Positions 1-10,957 of a stretch of 64,000 bases of DNA are shown piece after piece (position 1 is the first letter of the stretch; the number at the start of each line of letters is the position of its first letter). This DNA is from Owenia fusiformis (lineage: Eukaryota > Annelida > Polychaeta > Sabellida > Oweniidae). The notes beneath the pieces are model-generated. The model was not told where the DNA came from and ran no database searches. It saw only the letters and a list, made by a program, of their open reading frames with translations. The stretch covers positions 34,820,436 to 34,884,435 of the forward strand of contig CAIIXF020000006.1 of the NCBI GenBank assembly GCA_903813345.2, given 5' to 3'. A program made the position numbers and the translations under genes.

Positions 1-299
1 ATTTAACTTATGCAGTGCTATACTCAGCCTCAAGCATTTTACATTTCATAAGATGTGATATTCATAAACTAAAAACTATGAGAATTTTATTTTGAAACTT
101 GAACTGATCTAGCATCTTGGTGGTTGGTTGAGTATAACATATGGACAGGGAAAGGAATTTACAAACAGATATACTTAAAAGCTTGAAGATGATTGGAACT
201 GTCTTTTGATGAAGAGCCATTCATTTTTATGTTTACGTATGTAGAATCTAAGATCAAATTGAAACATTAATGTGAACATGGAGTTACATCGCTCCTTAC

Positions 300-2462
300 C
301 CGTTCAAGTTGGTTAGCGACACTCTGGCGTTCTGCCTCAAGTTCTCTCGTCAGCTGCTCAAATTGGGCCTCCTGGAATCACAGACAACATTCTGGTAATT
401 CATTGATGGAATGGTACATTACAAGGGATGATCAATAAATTTTGCTATGAAATGGTCTGCATCACACATCTATCTCTCAATCATAAGGCTCTGACAAACA
501 TAAAGTGAGGGAAGATCCAAGAAATTCTGCTAGTTTCATGGCAGTCTCCAGTTTTACCCTCAAAATCTAAAACCAGAAGTAATATATATGGTAGGAATGG
601 GGGAGGGGGGGGGGGTAGTTTACATACAAGACAGGGAACCAGCCTTATCTATAGCCACAGACAAATAGTCATACAGGCCAATAAAAAAATAATAATAAAG
701 GACTTCATTTTGCCTTGTTATGCATTCAACTATAAATTGATTCAAGAATTCCCCAATCAATCAGTCTACAACAATTGGGTAATCATGCACAAATACTTAC
801 ATAAAACAATTTTTTCATCATCCCAAAAACCAACTTCTATAAATCTTGAAAAGTAACAGCTAGGAAGTGTTACTAGTTACATACTGCAATTACTATGAAT
901 AAGTTAGTTTATCATTACAGTTCAGTAGTCATATCAATGCAATAAACTGGGATTTATCACAATAATGACTTTTTATAACTTTCTATGTCAACCCAGCCTT
1001 AAAAGCATCAAATATGGTAATCTCTAATAGGGATAGGATCAAATACCATTCTCTTTAAAAATATACCTAAGTGCATGTTTTAATTGTTTTCTGTCTGTTA
1101 CCTAAGCAACTTTCCCTTTTTTCATATACCTTCTGAAAAGACAATGTTTAGTTTGATTTCCTGAGATTTAACTACTGCAAGGGTTTTCTGCATGGCCTGT
1201 CCAGGTTATCCATTGTTTTCTTTTATCCTCATATTTATTAACAGATAATCCCAAATGTAAATCACAATTATTGAGAGATTTCTACATTACTGACTACAGT
1301 AAAACCTGTCTTATCTGAATGCAACTGGGATTAGCAAAATTAGTGTTCAGATTACCAGGTGTTTAATCCTTAGAAACACCCCTGGACCATGAATGCAGGT
1401 GTTCAGATTAGAGAGGTTTTCCCATATACAGATTTTGATGAACCATCTCTGAGTCAAATTAATCTCTCAACACTTTTCTAAGCAAAGAGGAAATATGCCC
1501 GTTGACATTTTGCCTGGGATTTAATTGAATTTGGTGGACTAACTGCAGCTATTACATGAGCCTTGTTACTGTTAATTGTATTTAACTCAGCTGTTAAGGT
1601 ATCTTTATCTCATTAGCACCAATGGCCATAGAGGTTTGGTAAATGATTCTATGCTTACAAATGAGGCTAAAATTCAAGGGGGGTTATAACTGAGGGAGTT
1701 AGAAATAAGGAAATGTGTAAAAGGGGATGGGTAACAAATGAGGAGGTTACATATTAGGAAAGGTTACAAATGAGGAGAGGTACAAAATAGGAGGGTCGGG
1801 GTGACAAATGATGAAGATGTTACAAATACCAGTAAAGAGATTGTTACAAATGAGGAGAGGCTATGAGTATTTGAGTAAGGGGGGGGGGTTATAGATGAGG
1901 GGGTTACATATAAGGAGGGGAATAATTAGAGAGGAGATTAAATCATGCAATTAAGGTATAACTTCATGAATAGATAGTTTGTCTAACACTTCGAGCTATT
2001 TTCTCTGGCTCTGTATTAGACTGACTTAAATAAAACAGGCAACGAAAACATGAAGAGTACATGAATATGCTTAAGCATTTTCATAACAGATGATCAATTA
2101 GGTAGAGTACAGTTTAAGGCACAGCAGCTAGTAAATTGTAGAGTGTTAATTTACCATAGCACCCCTTTTTATAAGATCTGTATAAGCTTTGAGCACTGTA
2201 ATCAGCAGGGGTAGAATATTATACTGTCACTATTCAAATTACCACACCTAGGCATCATATTGAATTTTGGATTTTTCCCTTGGTTGAATAACAGTTTCTT
2301 TCGTTAATTATTGAACACAAGAATTACCTGTTCTTTTACAGATTGCAAGATACTAGCTGCGGACTCGTCTCCGTTCCTTATCACAGGCTCTTTGGTAGCT
2401 TGACGGAAATTATAATTGAGTGTATTTTCATGTGTGGGATGGGCAGTCGTGCCCGCGGGCAT
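300..2462 (-). CDS. CTNND: Delta-catenin / p120-catenin family, first two coding exons (partial)
   Basis: Two exons on the minus strand join in frame: 2462-2328 (45 codons from ATG) and 371-300 (24 codons). The first ends ..SAASILQSVKEQ at donor CAG|gtaatt; the second reads EAQFEQLTRELEAER..NQLER and ends at GAACGG|gtaagg. This is the N-terminal coiled coil of the p120/delta-catenin/ARVCF/PKP4 family, which in vertebrate members reads ASILASVKEQE.QFE.LTR.LE.ER..V..QLER. These armadillo-repeat proteins bind the cadherin juxtamembrane tail and regulate Rho GTPases. An in-frame TGA at 2477-2475 precedes the ATG, so this start is the only upstream choice unless a further coding exon joins. The exon probably begins near 2531, after a cttgcag acceptor, which makes its first part 5'UTR. 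Armadillo repeats and all later exons lie left of the window. Both exons are phase 0. The paralogue cannot be told; most invertebrates are thought to have one. Confidence 0.9.
1297..1425. repeat. CAGTAAAACCTG-type decayed repeat, copy 1
   Basis: Starts CAGTAAAACCTGTCTTATC and carries repeated GTGTTCAGATTA-like blocks. Related stretches occur near 8318, 16935, 18455, 19058 and 21312. The termini and internal GAACAC blocks suggest an old pogo/Tigger-like MITE family; this is inferred from the motif only. Confidence 0.5.
1679..1925. repeat. Degenerate short tandem array (GTTACAAATGAGGAGG-like)
   Basis: About a dozen decayed copies of a 14-22 base unit resembling GTTACAAATGAGGAGG, with a poly-G run at 1879-1888. 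It lies inside the delta-catenin intron and has no coding potential. Confidence 0.6.
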
Positions 2463-2531
2463 TGCGGTACAGGGTCAGAGGTCAATGCTATGGAGATGTC
2501 AATGGGGTCTTAGTATAAAGCACACCACAAC

Positions 2532-2990
2532 CTGCAAGCACAGTAAATACCACCTGTTAGTTACTAGGCTAGCTTGGTAATATTACCATGTAAACTCACA
2601 TTAGGGCAGTCAAATTAGGGTGGCTACTGGTAAAGAGCCTCTGATCTTCCTTAAACAATGGGAGGTAGTCAATGTACCCTTTCTCTCATTCTAACACATT
2701 GTGGTAGATAGAGATAAAGGGGCTTGGTGCAAGACTACGACAAAATTTCAACTGAGGCACTGTTTGGACTGCCTTGTTTATTTTTATATCATGTTGGTTT
2801 ACATGGTAAAGTTACATTTTACATGCAGTTAAGTATCTATAGCAACAACATAAACATTTATGTAATTAATATATTAATGGGGATTATAAATGGTGAATAG
2901 TGATAAGTCCATGTAAAGTACTTTGTTAAAATAACACAACTTTGAATACAAGTACAAAAATAGACTTGTTACTATTCCAACTGGATATAA
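2532..2990. other. Non-coding gap upstream of the delta-catenin start exon
   Basis: AT-rich sequence between the delta-catenin exon and the zinc-finger element. Nothing recognisable was seen. It is either promoter-proximal DNA or part of a long 5' leader intron. Confidence 0.5.
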
Positions 2991-4651
2991 CACGGGGTGC
3001 CATCGAATAATTTTGGCAACGTACCGGAGAACGACATTTTACTAAGAAATGGCAATAATTTAGCACAATATATTTTTTAACTAGAGTTCTACTTTGATTT
3101 TGACGAAAGTAAGTATTCCATGCAATAACTATTTCATTCATGAGTTTGTAGGAATTCTGTTGGAACCCAGTTCTGATCAAGTACGAAGTTATTGAAATCG
3201 GCGCAGACGGACTTTACTCCGAAAGATGGTTTTTCGATTATAACTTTTCACAACAATTAAGTATAGACTTTTGAAAAAAGTACAGAATAGTCCTTATACT
3301 TTTGAATAATTCCGTTATTTCTTATTCACACGACTCTGATTTGTTTAATTAAAAAAAAAGTTTTAAAAATGTTACTTAGGAACGTAACCGGAGCTGGGAA
3401 CGTAACCGGAGCAGATCAGTTGAATTATTTAATCGAAAAAATTAAAATATATGATTGAAAGCACATATACTAATTTAAAAACATACGGGATTGTTCGAAT
3501 GCGTATTTATTACATTTTATTTAAAGAAAAAAATGTATCCATTGTGAAAAATTAAATTTGGTATTTACCATGCATAAGTGCACTTACCTTAGAAAGGCTA
3601 TCAAACATAGAAGAATCATTGTATGGAGAATGAAGTGATTAAATGTAGTAAGCAAATAATTCCATTTGATTTCACCCATTGTATTTGTTCAGCGAACTAT
3701 TAGAAACCACTCTGTTATACTAATTTCGTATATATATACTGTTTATACATACATGTATTATACTTCTAAGACAACTTCTCTTTTTCAGGGGAAATAAAAG
3801 CATTTAAATGCTAGATTATTAAAAAAGTTAGGATACAACGAACTATATATAGCGTAGGTGTGTTAAGTACTTGTCATGTGCTCGACCAAATCGAATCAAC
3901 ATATGCTTTCTGAAATTCTTCACCTAAACCCCCCCCCCCTCCATATAAACGTAAGATGTTTGAGTGAGTGCCCGTTTATTGTTTTATGCAAAACCAGTTG
4001 TTATCCATCTTTGTTTCGATAAACTCTTGCTTTAATAATGTGCTAAATGTATTATATCATTGAAAAATGTATTTCGTGTCAAATAGTTCAATTTGGCGGG
4101 AAATCAACAAGCGGGGTTTTATTCCGAGGGCTAATACGTATTATAATAATCTTACTTTACCTTGAAGTAGAGTAACTCGTGTATGCTGTAAAATCTTCCT
4201 GAATTGTTAAAGAAGGCAAATGACAATACATGAATAGAGAAAATAGTTAATATGAACGATTCTATCCAATCTTGTGCCATCGAATCGTTCCAATAGTACA
4301 TATTCGTAGTCAGTATGAGTTTTAGTCGATTCAGTGCAATTTCAATTATTACACTCAAAATCTTATGGAATAAAAGAATATCACATTGACACGCAGCGCT
4401 ACACCAATTCAAAAATATCATATTACATGTATGTCTTTCAGTCAATGTCATACTGTCACTCGGAATAAAAATATATTCCTTACCTCTTGCTTACCTTGGA
4501 ATTATCAAGGAATACATGTTCATAGCATGTTAATTGTACAGTGTAATCAGGCACAAAGGCAACTTTCGCTAAGGGGATTCATTTTTAAGAATATAATATT
4601 TCCTAATGCTCAACTTGACAAACGGCTTTTTGTATTTAATTAAATTTCAGT

Positions 4652-5113
4652 ATGGCGCATGTGTGTCACTTCTGTGGCAGTCATTTTTCTACAAATTACA
4701 ACATGCAGCGACACATGAGGAGTAGGCATGGAGCGGGATGCCTCGTTCCATATACGTGTTATAACTGTGACAAAACGTTTACAAGAAAGGAATATCTTAT
4801 TGAACATATGACGATAGCACATAGATCCAGTGATCAAGATGAGATGTTTGTGTGTGCAAAATGCCCAAAACAGTTTCTATCTAAAAGACGTTTGCGCAGA
4901 CACGAAAAGACACATGCAAACACTGAGTTTTATTGTGACATATGTCAAGAAAATGGACTTAGTGATATGCAAGTACGATCCTTTAAAACCAAGGAATATC
5001 TGGACAAACACAAAAGGATTACCCACGGAAAAGTTGTATTTGAATGTCCCCATTGTGGAAAAACATGGAAGAAAAGGGCAAACATGATCAATCACATTAA
5101 AAAAAATCACTGA
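4652..5113 (+). CDS. Five-finger C2H2 zinc-finger protein inside the TIR element
   Basis: A 153-residue frame consisting almost only of C2H2 fingers: C5/C8/H21/H26, C36/C39/H52/H57, C68/C71/H84/H88, C95/C98/H120/H125 (with an unusually long loop) and C132/C135/H148/H153. The last zinc-binding histidine is the final residue. There is no effector domain, signal peptide or membrane segment. A likely splice acceptor (ttaaatttcag) ends one base before the ATG, so an upstream leader exon inside the element is plausible; I did not find it. AATAAA at 5397-5402 could serve as the poly(A) signal. It probably binds DNA or RNA; whether it acts in transposition, as an accessory DNA-binding factor, or is a captured host gene is not shown by the sequence. 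All zinc ligands are intact, which argues against long neutral decay. Confidence 0.8.
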   Translation: MAHVCHFCGSHFSTNYNMQRHMRSRHGAGCLVPYTCYNCDKTFTRKEYLIEHMTIAHRSSDQDEMFVCAKCPKQFLSKRRLRRHEKTHANTEFYCDICQENGLSDMQVRSFKTKEYLDKHKRITHGKVVFECPHCGKTWKKRANMINHIKKNH

Positions 5114-5396
5114 ACAATTTAGGAATTTATTAACTCATGAAAAAATAACTATTTTAAGGCATCACTTTTGTATTAGGCCTATTTGCTTTTAATTAGCGAT
5201 GCGACTGATGACTGCCTCTTCTTTGTTTGACAGAACTTTGTACTATACATGTATCTCCTTGTGTTACTTCCCAGCTTCCCACTGAAGCAATAGCTATCAG
5301 TGAATTTTTTGATACTCTAAAATATAAGTGCAAAAAATATATCTTTAGAAAATTTATATATTTTTCCATGCATTGATTTTCCTGTAAGTGAAGGGT

Positions 5397-5402
5397 AATA
5401 AA
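5397..5402 (+). terminator. Candidate poly(A) signal AATAAA for the element's zinc-finger gene
   Basis: AATAAA about 290 bases after the stop codon at 5113 and just before the right inverted arm starts at 5479. Confidence 0.4.
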
Positions 5403-6116
5403 TGCTCATTTTAACATTCATATGTGTTTGTAAATAATATATATGCTTTAAATCATATATTTTATTTGTTTAAATTATATAATTCAACTGATCTGCTCCG
5501 GTTACGTTCCCAGCTCCGGTTACGCTCCTAAGTAATATTTTTAAAACTTTTTTTTTAATTAAACAAATCAGAGTCGTGTGAATCAGAAATAACGGAATTA
5601 TTCAATAGTATAAGGACTATTCTGTACTTTTTTCAAAAGTCTATACTTAATTGTTGTGAAAAGTTATAATCGAAAAACCATCTTTCGGAGTAAAGTCCGT
5701 CTGCGCCGATTTCAATAACTTCGTACTTGATCAGAACTGGGTTCCAACAGAATTCCTACAAACTCATGAATGAAATAGTTATTGCATGGAATACTTACTT
5801 TCGTCAAAATCAAAGTAGAACTCTAGTTAAAAAATATATTGTGCTAAATTATTGCCATTTCTTAGTAAAATGTCGTTCTCCGGTACGTTGCCAAAATTAT
5901 TCGATGGCACCCCGTGTATAAAAGCATAAAAAATTAAATTCTCAAATAATGTTTTCATTACTGAATTTTTAATTTTAACTTTGATTCCAAAGTATTATAA
6001 ACATAAATTGTTATTAGTATAGAATGTTATACAGTATTATGAAACATATATCACAATCAGTTGGAGGGAGTCAGTGAAGCATGCATTTCTGGGCTAAAGT
6101 AAGGTAAATCACAACA

Positions 6117-6297
6117 GGCCTGTAGCCAGCTTTTGCAAAGGGGTTCACTTGTCAAAAACTTCCAAGGGTTCACATTTGACAACTTTGCCCCAAAGCCACT
6201 TGAAAAGAGCTCAGGATGGTGAAAAACTGTGTTTTTCTGAAATAATCTTTGGCAAAGGAGTTCAGTTGACCCCGACCCCCCCCCCCCCCCGAGCCTG
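6117..6297 (+). repeat. Interspersed repeat of the GGCCYGTAGCCAGG family, copy 1
   Basis: Begins CAGGCCTGTAGCCAGC, carries the family's internal blocks (a GGTTCACTT block, CAAATTTGACAA-like block, GATGGTGAAAAACTG) and ends in a poly-C run and CGAGCCTGCA. Related copies occur near 10.7, 19.9, 35.5, 54.3 and 56.2 kb. Confidence 0.7.
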
Positions 6298-6893
6298 CAC
6301 TAGGAAAGTTTTGTGACAATTTTGCTCATCACAGTGAAAGATTGCTACACACAAAAATAGCAACTATTTTATCCTATGATTAATAACTTCATTCTAATAT
6401 CATCTCTCACATTGCTCTTATATCTATCTAGAGACTCCATGTACACTTTGACATTTCAATGTTTACTAGCAAGACATTTTTCAGAACCCCCAATTCACAA
6501 AGGTATCAATTATCAAAGCACTTGCTAAACATACTAGGAATTATACAAGTGGTATTATATACAACTTGGCTTTTCAAGTAGTTTAACCCTCTTTTGTCAT
6601 CACTATGAGAGTTAATAAATCAGGACAGGACCTCCATCATAATACTGGAAAGTTGAACACAATACCATGCGTAGGTAATGATTTCCAAAGCATAAAGGGA
6701 AGTAGGTGCTCCCAACTTTTGAGATTTTGATGAGACTGAAAATATTTGAAAACCTATTGTACCCCCTTGAAAATGAGAAATCATAGAAAATTGCATTTTT
6801 CTTCAGAATTGTGAATAAAATCTCATTTTGAACCCATTTCGAAAAATTGTATTGAGCCTCGCAAATATCTCAAGATTCCATACCAATATGATT

Positions 6894-7703
6894 CACCCTA
6901 TGCAGACAGAGCCTGTGGGAAATATTGGGTGGGGAGCAAATGAGCGGAGGGTGCGGAGCTAACGGTCATTTTTGAATTTAAATTTGGGATATTTCTGGAA
7001 CTAAGCCGTTTTGGGACTTCAAATATACCAAGATATGTGTATTTGACACCAAATATCAATAAAATTGTGAAAATAGTAGCGCAATTCATTCTATAGCGAC
7101 GCAGTGTGCCTTAAACCTTTCCCAGACCTATATATTTTGAAATTATCCTTTTAATACTGAGTCCCCAGCATTCATAAAAAATGGTGTTCAAGGTACACTA
7201 TCTATACAAATTAGTTTTGCATCTTGGAAGCCAGGCAGTATCAGTGTGATTTTATAAAAATTCGGAAATGTTTTTCAGATATGAGCCCCCTCTAAATATT
7301 GGGTGCGGAGCTACGTTTATGGAGCTGCTCCGAATTTTTATAAAATCACACAGATACTGCCTGGCTTCCAAGATGCAAAAATAATTTGCATGGGTAGTGT
7401 ATCTTGAACACCATTTTTTATGAATGCTGGGGACGCAGTATTAAAAGGATAGTCTCAAAAAATATATAGGTCTGGGAAATGTTTAAGGCATACTGCGTCG
7501 CTATAAAATGAATTGCGCTACTATTTTCACAATTTTATTGATATTTGGTGTCAAATACACATATCTTGGTATATTTGAAGTCCCAAAACGGCTTAGTTTC
7601 AGAAATACCCCAATTTTAAATTCAAAAATGACCGTTAGCTCCGCACCCTCCGCTCATTTGCGCCGCACCCAATATTTCCCACAGGCTCTGTCTGCATAGG
7701 GTG
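6894..7703. mobile_element. 810-bp foldback MITE with CAC...GTG ends and 5-bp target duplication
   Basis: Almost the whole element is inverted repeat: left arm 6894-7265, right arm 7330-7703, loop of 64 bases. It begins CACCCTATGCAGACAGAG and ends with its reverse complement. Flanks carry an exact 5-bp duplication TGATT (6889-6893 and 7704-7708). The arms each contain the same 63-codon frame, which is repeat shadow and not a gene. No transposase is present, so it would depend on one supplied in trans. End bases and duplication length match the 2991-5916 element although the arm sequences differ. Confidence 0.85.
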
Positions 7704-8317
7704 TGATTGAATGCTTGGGTGAACACTGGAGAAATTAAAATAAAATATGTTCAATGTAAAAATATAAATGAAGAATTACTCAATCCTAGAAATCTTTGTG
7801 ATGAAATAACAAGAGCGAGCACATTTACTTATTTTCTTTTCATCATATAACAAACCAGGGAAAAGTTGGGAAGTACAGTGCAAAACATAAAACATTATAG
7901 GAAGCTGATTAACCTATTTAACTGTTTTTAAATCCTAAATCCCACTCAGTGATAAGAGAACCACTGCTTAAACAAACAGAGTCCTGCCAGATTATACTGT
8001 GATCATTCAGAAAAAAACATCAGAAAAAATATCAACACAGTATGGAACCAATTCCCAAGATATCAAACTCCTTCAAGAAGAAATGTTGAGGGCAAGGTCG
8101 GTTTTGGCAAATGGTATGAGATTTTCTAATACTCAGATATTACTCAAATGTTTACTATGGAATTCACCACAGGAAATAATTCTGAGATAAATATGAAATA
8201 AACCTTGTCTAAGGTCAGACTCTGGATCCGGGTGGCTTAAAGTGCCCTGTGTGTAACATTCCATGGTGTATTCTCATTTCAATATATATTTTAGGAAATG
8301 AAATGATTTCTGACATA

Positions 8318-8450
8318 CAGTGAACCTGCATATCTGAACACCAGTCTTATTTGAACATCTCTTGATGATATGAACACGTTTTGTCCAATTTCTTTAACCT
8401 GCCATGTTCTTCTTTGAAAACATATGAACACCTGCCAATCAGAACACTGA
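8318..8450. repeat. CAGTAAAACCTG-type decayed repeat, copy 2
   Basis: Reads CAGTGAACCTGCATATCTG and then GAACACC/GAACATC blocks at roughly 25-base spacing, resembling the repeat at 1297. Confidence 0.45.
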
Positions 8451-10730
8451 TATTGGCTGCATTTTTGTACATGATTTTTTGACTGGGAGCAAGATCTTAA
8501 TCCTAAAATTTAGCTAAATTGTGGTTATATGTGCTGAAATGTTGTGTCCAAAGTCAGACCCTGCATATTTTGATGGGAAAGAACAGGGATGTCAAAAAGC
8601 AGTACCCAAATTGAGAGCTCTTCAACACAGGAGGTAATAATATTGTTGTCATTCTGAATTCTCAGGTATTAGTCTATTTATCAATTCAAGACCTGAACCT
8701 TTACCTATCCAGTCTGGCTTCTTGTCTCAAATAGCAATAGTTGAAGATGCAAGAATAGTACAAGATGCCAAATGCGGCATATCTAAGCAAGAATCCCAGA
8801 TCATGCTCAATACTATCTCCTACAATCTGAACATCCTTCTCTAAAGCTATGATATATGACTTTTATCTCCCCTCTTGACTTGAACATTTTTCCAGGTTAT
8901 TTCTAAGCTATTAGACCTAGGAATAGATGCAGAACAATTTGTAGCTATGATAACCCACCAAAGTTTCTTTAACATAGAGCTGTCTTTTTACAGATGTTGC
9001 GGTTTCAATGATATTCTCTTATAATTCAATAAAAGAAATGTATTCTTTGTTAAATTGACAAGTATATGAATGAACTTGATCTGAATTGCCCTTCAAAGAG
9101 AAGGGCATGTCTGGATCAGAAAATAAAATCGTTTGAACTTGTCAAATAACAAAGTCAGTATTTATACATCAATTTAGAATCATCTCAATAATTTATTCAT
9201 TTCTTCATGAATTGAAATCCAAGCAATGTAAATCCAGAGTGAGAGCCAAAAAAACAATATACAGTATACCATAACAGAACTCAGTTCCTTTCAATCTTTT
9301 TGTATCTAGTCTAGTCCTGCCTTTGGCATTAATTCTGTGACCCTTCCCCATCTGCTTTCACATTTAAAGCTGCAAGTTGATGGATCTATATTGTGAGTGG
9401 GTGTGTAATCGTAATGTAATGGGGGAGGGTTTGTAGCAAGACTACAGGGATGTGTGGTGTTAAGGCACATGACATGACATGGTTCACCATCAGTGATAAT
9501 TAGATAATTTGAGAGCTGTAAGATAAATATGATCCAGAGCAAAAATATCTCTTAGATTATTGTGACTTTAAGAAGCTATGTTTCACATAAATCTCCTCTT
9601 ACATGGTCTGTCAACAAAAGACAACATGGCAAACTGTCAAGAAAAATCACTGCTTTTTTATGATGAAACCTGACCTAACAGAAACATGCCTGTTTTTTAA
9701 AACAAATATTTTATTGGAGTTAAAGTGAGTTCCAGATTTAAGACTCTGTTAATTAGCCTGTCTTCAAAGACTGAAATGGAGACTGAATATGATCTAGCAC
9801 AGGATGACCAAAAACATTGATCCATTGAACACTCTACTGCACAATCAAGAAACTTAAAGTATATACCACTAAAGTTCAGAGTTATTCCAAAATCAGAATT
9901 ACATTTTTTGTCAGATGTATCACATATTTACGAAAATATAGGTACAGGATCTTAATGAAAGACTGAATATATGCTATTAAAAGACTTGTATGCAGACCCC
10001 CCCCCCCCCCCGCTGTCTATCTATTCCCACACTCTGTATAAGTCTGCACATCCTAATGAAAGGGGAATGGGTTGCAAGCTTACTACAATGGCAAAATACA
10101 TGACTTCTATTGACATCATCATACAAATACATTAGTCACAAAAAGAACTGTAGCTAATAATGACACAATATATTAACCACATATGATGATGAATGGCATA
10201 ATCTGTAAGTTTCATGTTGCTGTTTTCAAAGTAAGGTGTTGATGATAACCATATGCCTGAATCCTCAGACTCTCATCTTGATGTAATCTTGGATTTCCAA
10301 GGTATAAAGCTGATCGAAAGTCAAACTGGAAATCGAATATGATCTTTGATATTACACAGTCCATTCCCGTCTGTAAGACTCAGTCTCATTAGTACAGTCT
10401 CATCAATAACTTATTCAATCTTACACAGCAACCTAAGCTATATTTTACACATGTAATGTAGAGTAGAATCCTGTGATCTTTTTCCTGATTTTTCGTAAAA
10501 AATAATAACGAATGTAGAGGTAATCATTTACAGGTAAGGTAACTATTCATGTAACTATCTCATAAGAGATAACTGACTAATAGATGTTACATCTTTCATC
10601 CACTCATCAATTCACATCTAACTAAGATCTTGATAAACTACATGTCATCTCCCATACTTATCATATCTTTCAGTTCTGCAACTTCATATGCTCTGATATT
10701 TCTCAAAAGTAAAAAACGAAAGAAGATCAC

Positions 10731-10957
10731 ATCAGGCTCGTAGCCAGGGGGAGGGGGGGGGGTTCGCAGGGTTCGGACGAACACCCCCCCCCCCCCCCTA
10801 GCCAAAAATTCTTTCAAAATCATGCAGTTTTTCACCTTTTGAGCACTTCTCAAGTGATTTTAGCCATATTTGGGCCAAAATTGTCAAATGTGAACCCCCC
10901 TGGAAATTTTTGAAAAATGAACCCCCCCCCCTTGGCAAATCCTGGCTACAGGCCTGC
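10731..10957 (-). repeat. GGCCYGTAGCCAGG-family repeat, copy 2
   Basis: Begins CAGGCTCGTAGCCAGGGGGA, has poly-G and poly-C runs (10748-10762, 10784-10798) and ends CCTGGCTACAGGCCTG. Both ends are inverted, as in a MITE. The internal blocks match the copy at 56.2 kb on the opposite strand. Confidence 0.75.

Larger units (their letters stand above)
372..2327 (-). other. Intron 1 of the delta-catenin gene
   Basis: Intron between the two coding exons. It opens with gtaatt at 2327 and closes with a ctgtgattccag acceptor before 371. I see no exon in it. It holds a poly-G tract at 601-615, a CAGTAAAACC-type repeat at about 1297-1425 and a decayed GTTACAAATGAGGAGG array at 1679-1925. Confidence 0.7.
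2991..5916 (+). mobile_element. TIR DNA transposon (2.9 kb) carrying a C2H2 zinc-finger gene
   Basis: Two near-identical inverted arms of equal length (438 bp each, 2991-3428 and 5479-5916) bound the element. It starts CACGGGGTGCCATCG and ends with the reverse complement. The flanks carry an exact 5-bp duplication, TATAA (2986-2990 and 5917-5921), which marks insertion. The arms differ at only a few positions I could see, so the copy looks recent. Each arm ends internally in two tandem copies of GGAACGTAACCGGAGC (3379-3394, 3397-3412; inverted at 5495-5510 and 5513-5528, the last with one mismatch). The only convincing gene inside is a five-finger C2H2 protein at 4652-5113, and no transposase is recognisable. 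CAC ends plus a 5-bp duplication are known for the Transib superfamily, but that assignment is inference; CMC/Chapaev-type elements also begin CAC but make 2-4 bp duplications. The arms contain a 64-codon open frame that is simply repeat sequence. Confidence 0.88.

Noticed and set aside
2926-3180. Frame shared by both arms of the zinc-finger element
   Set aside because: Repeated because the arms are inverted copies; no domain and part of it lies outside the element.
6898-7699. Identical 63-codon frames facing each other
   Set aside because: Shadow of the foldback arms at 6894-7703, with no independent evidence of coding.
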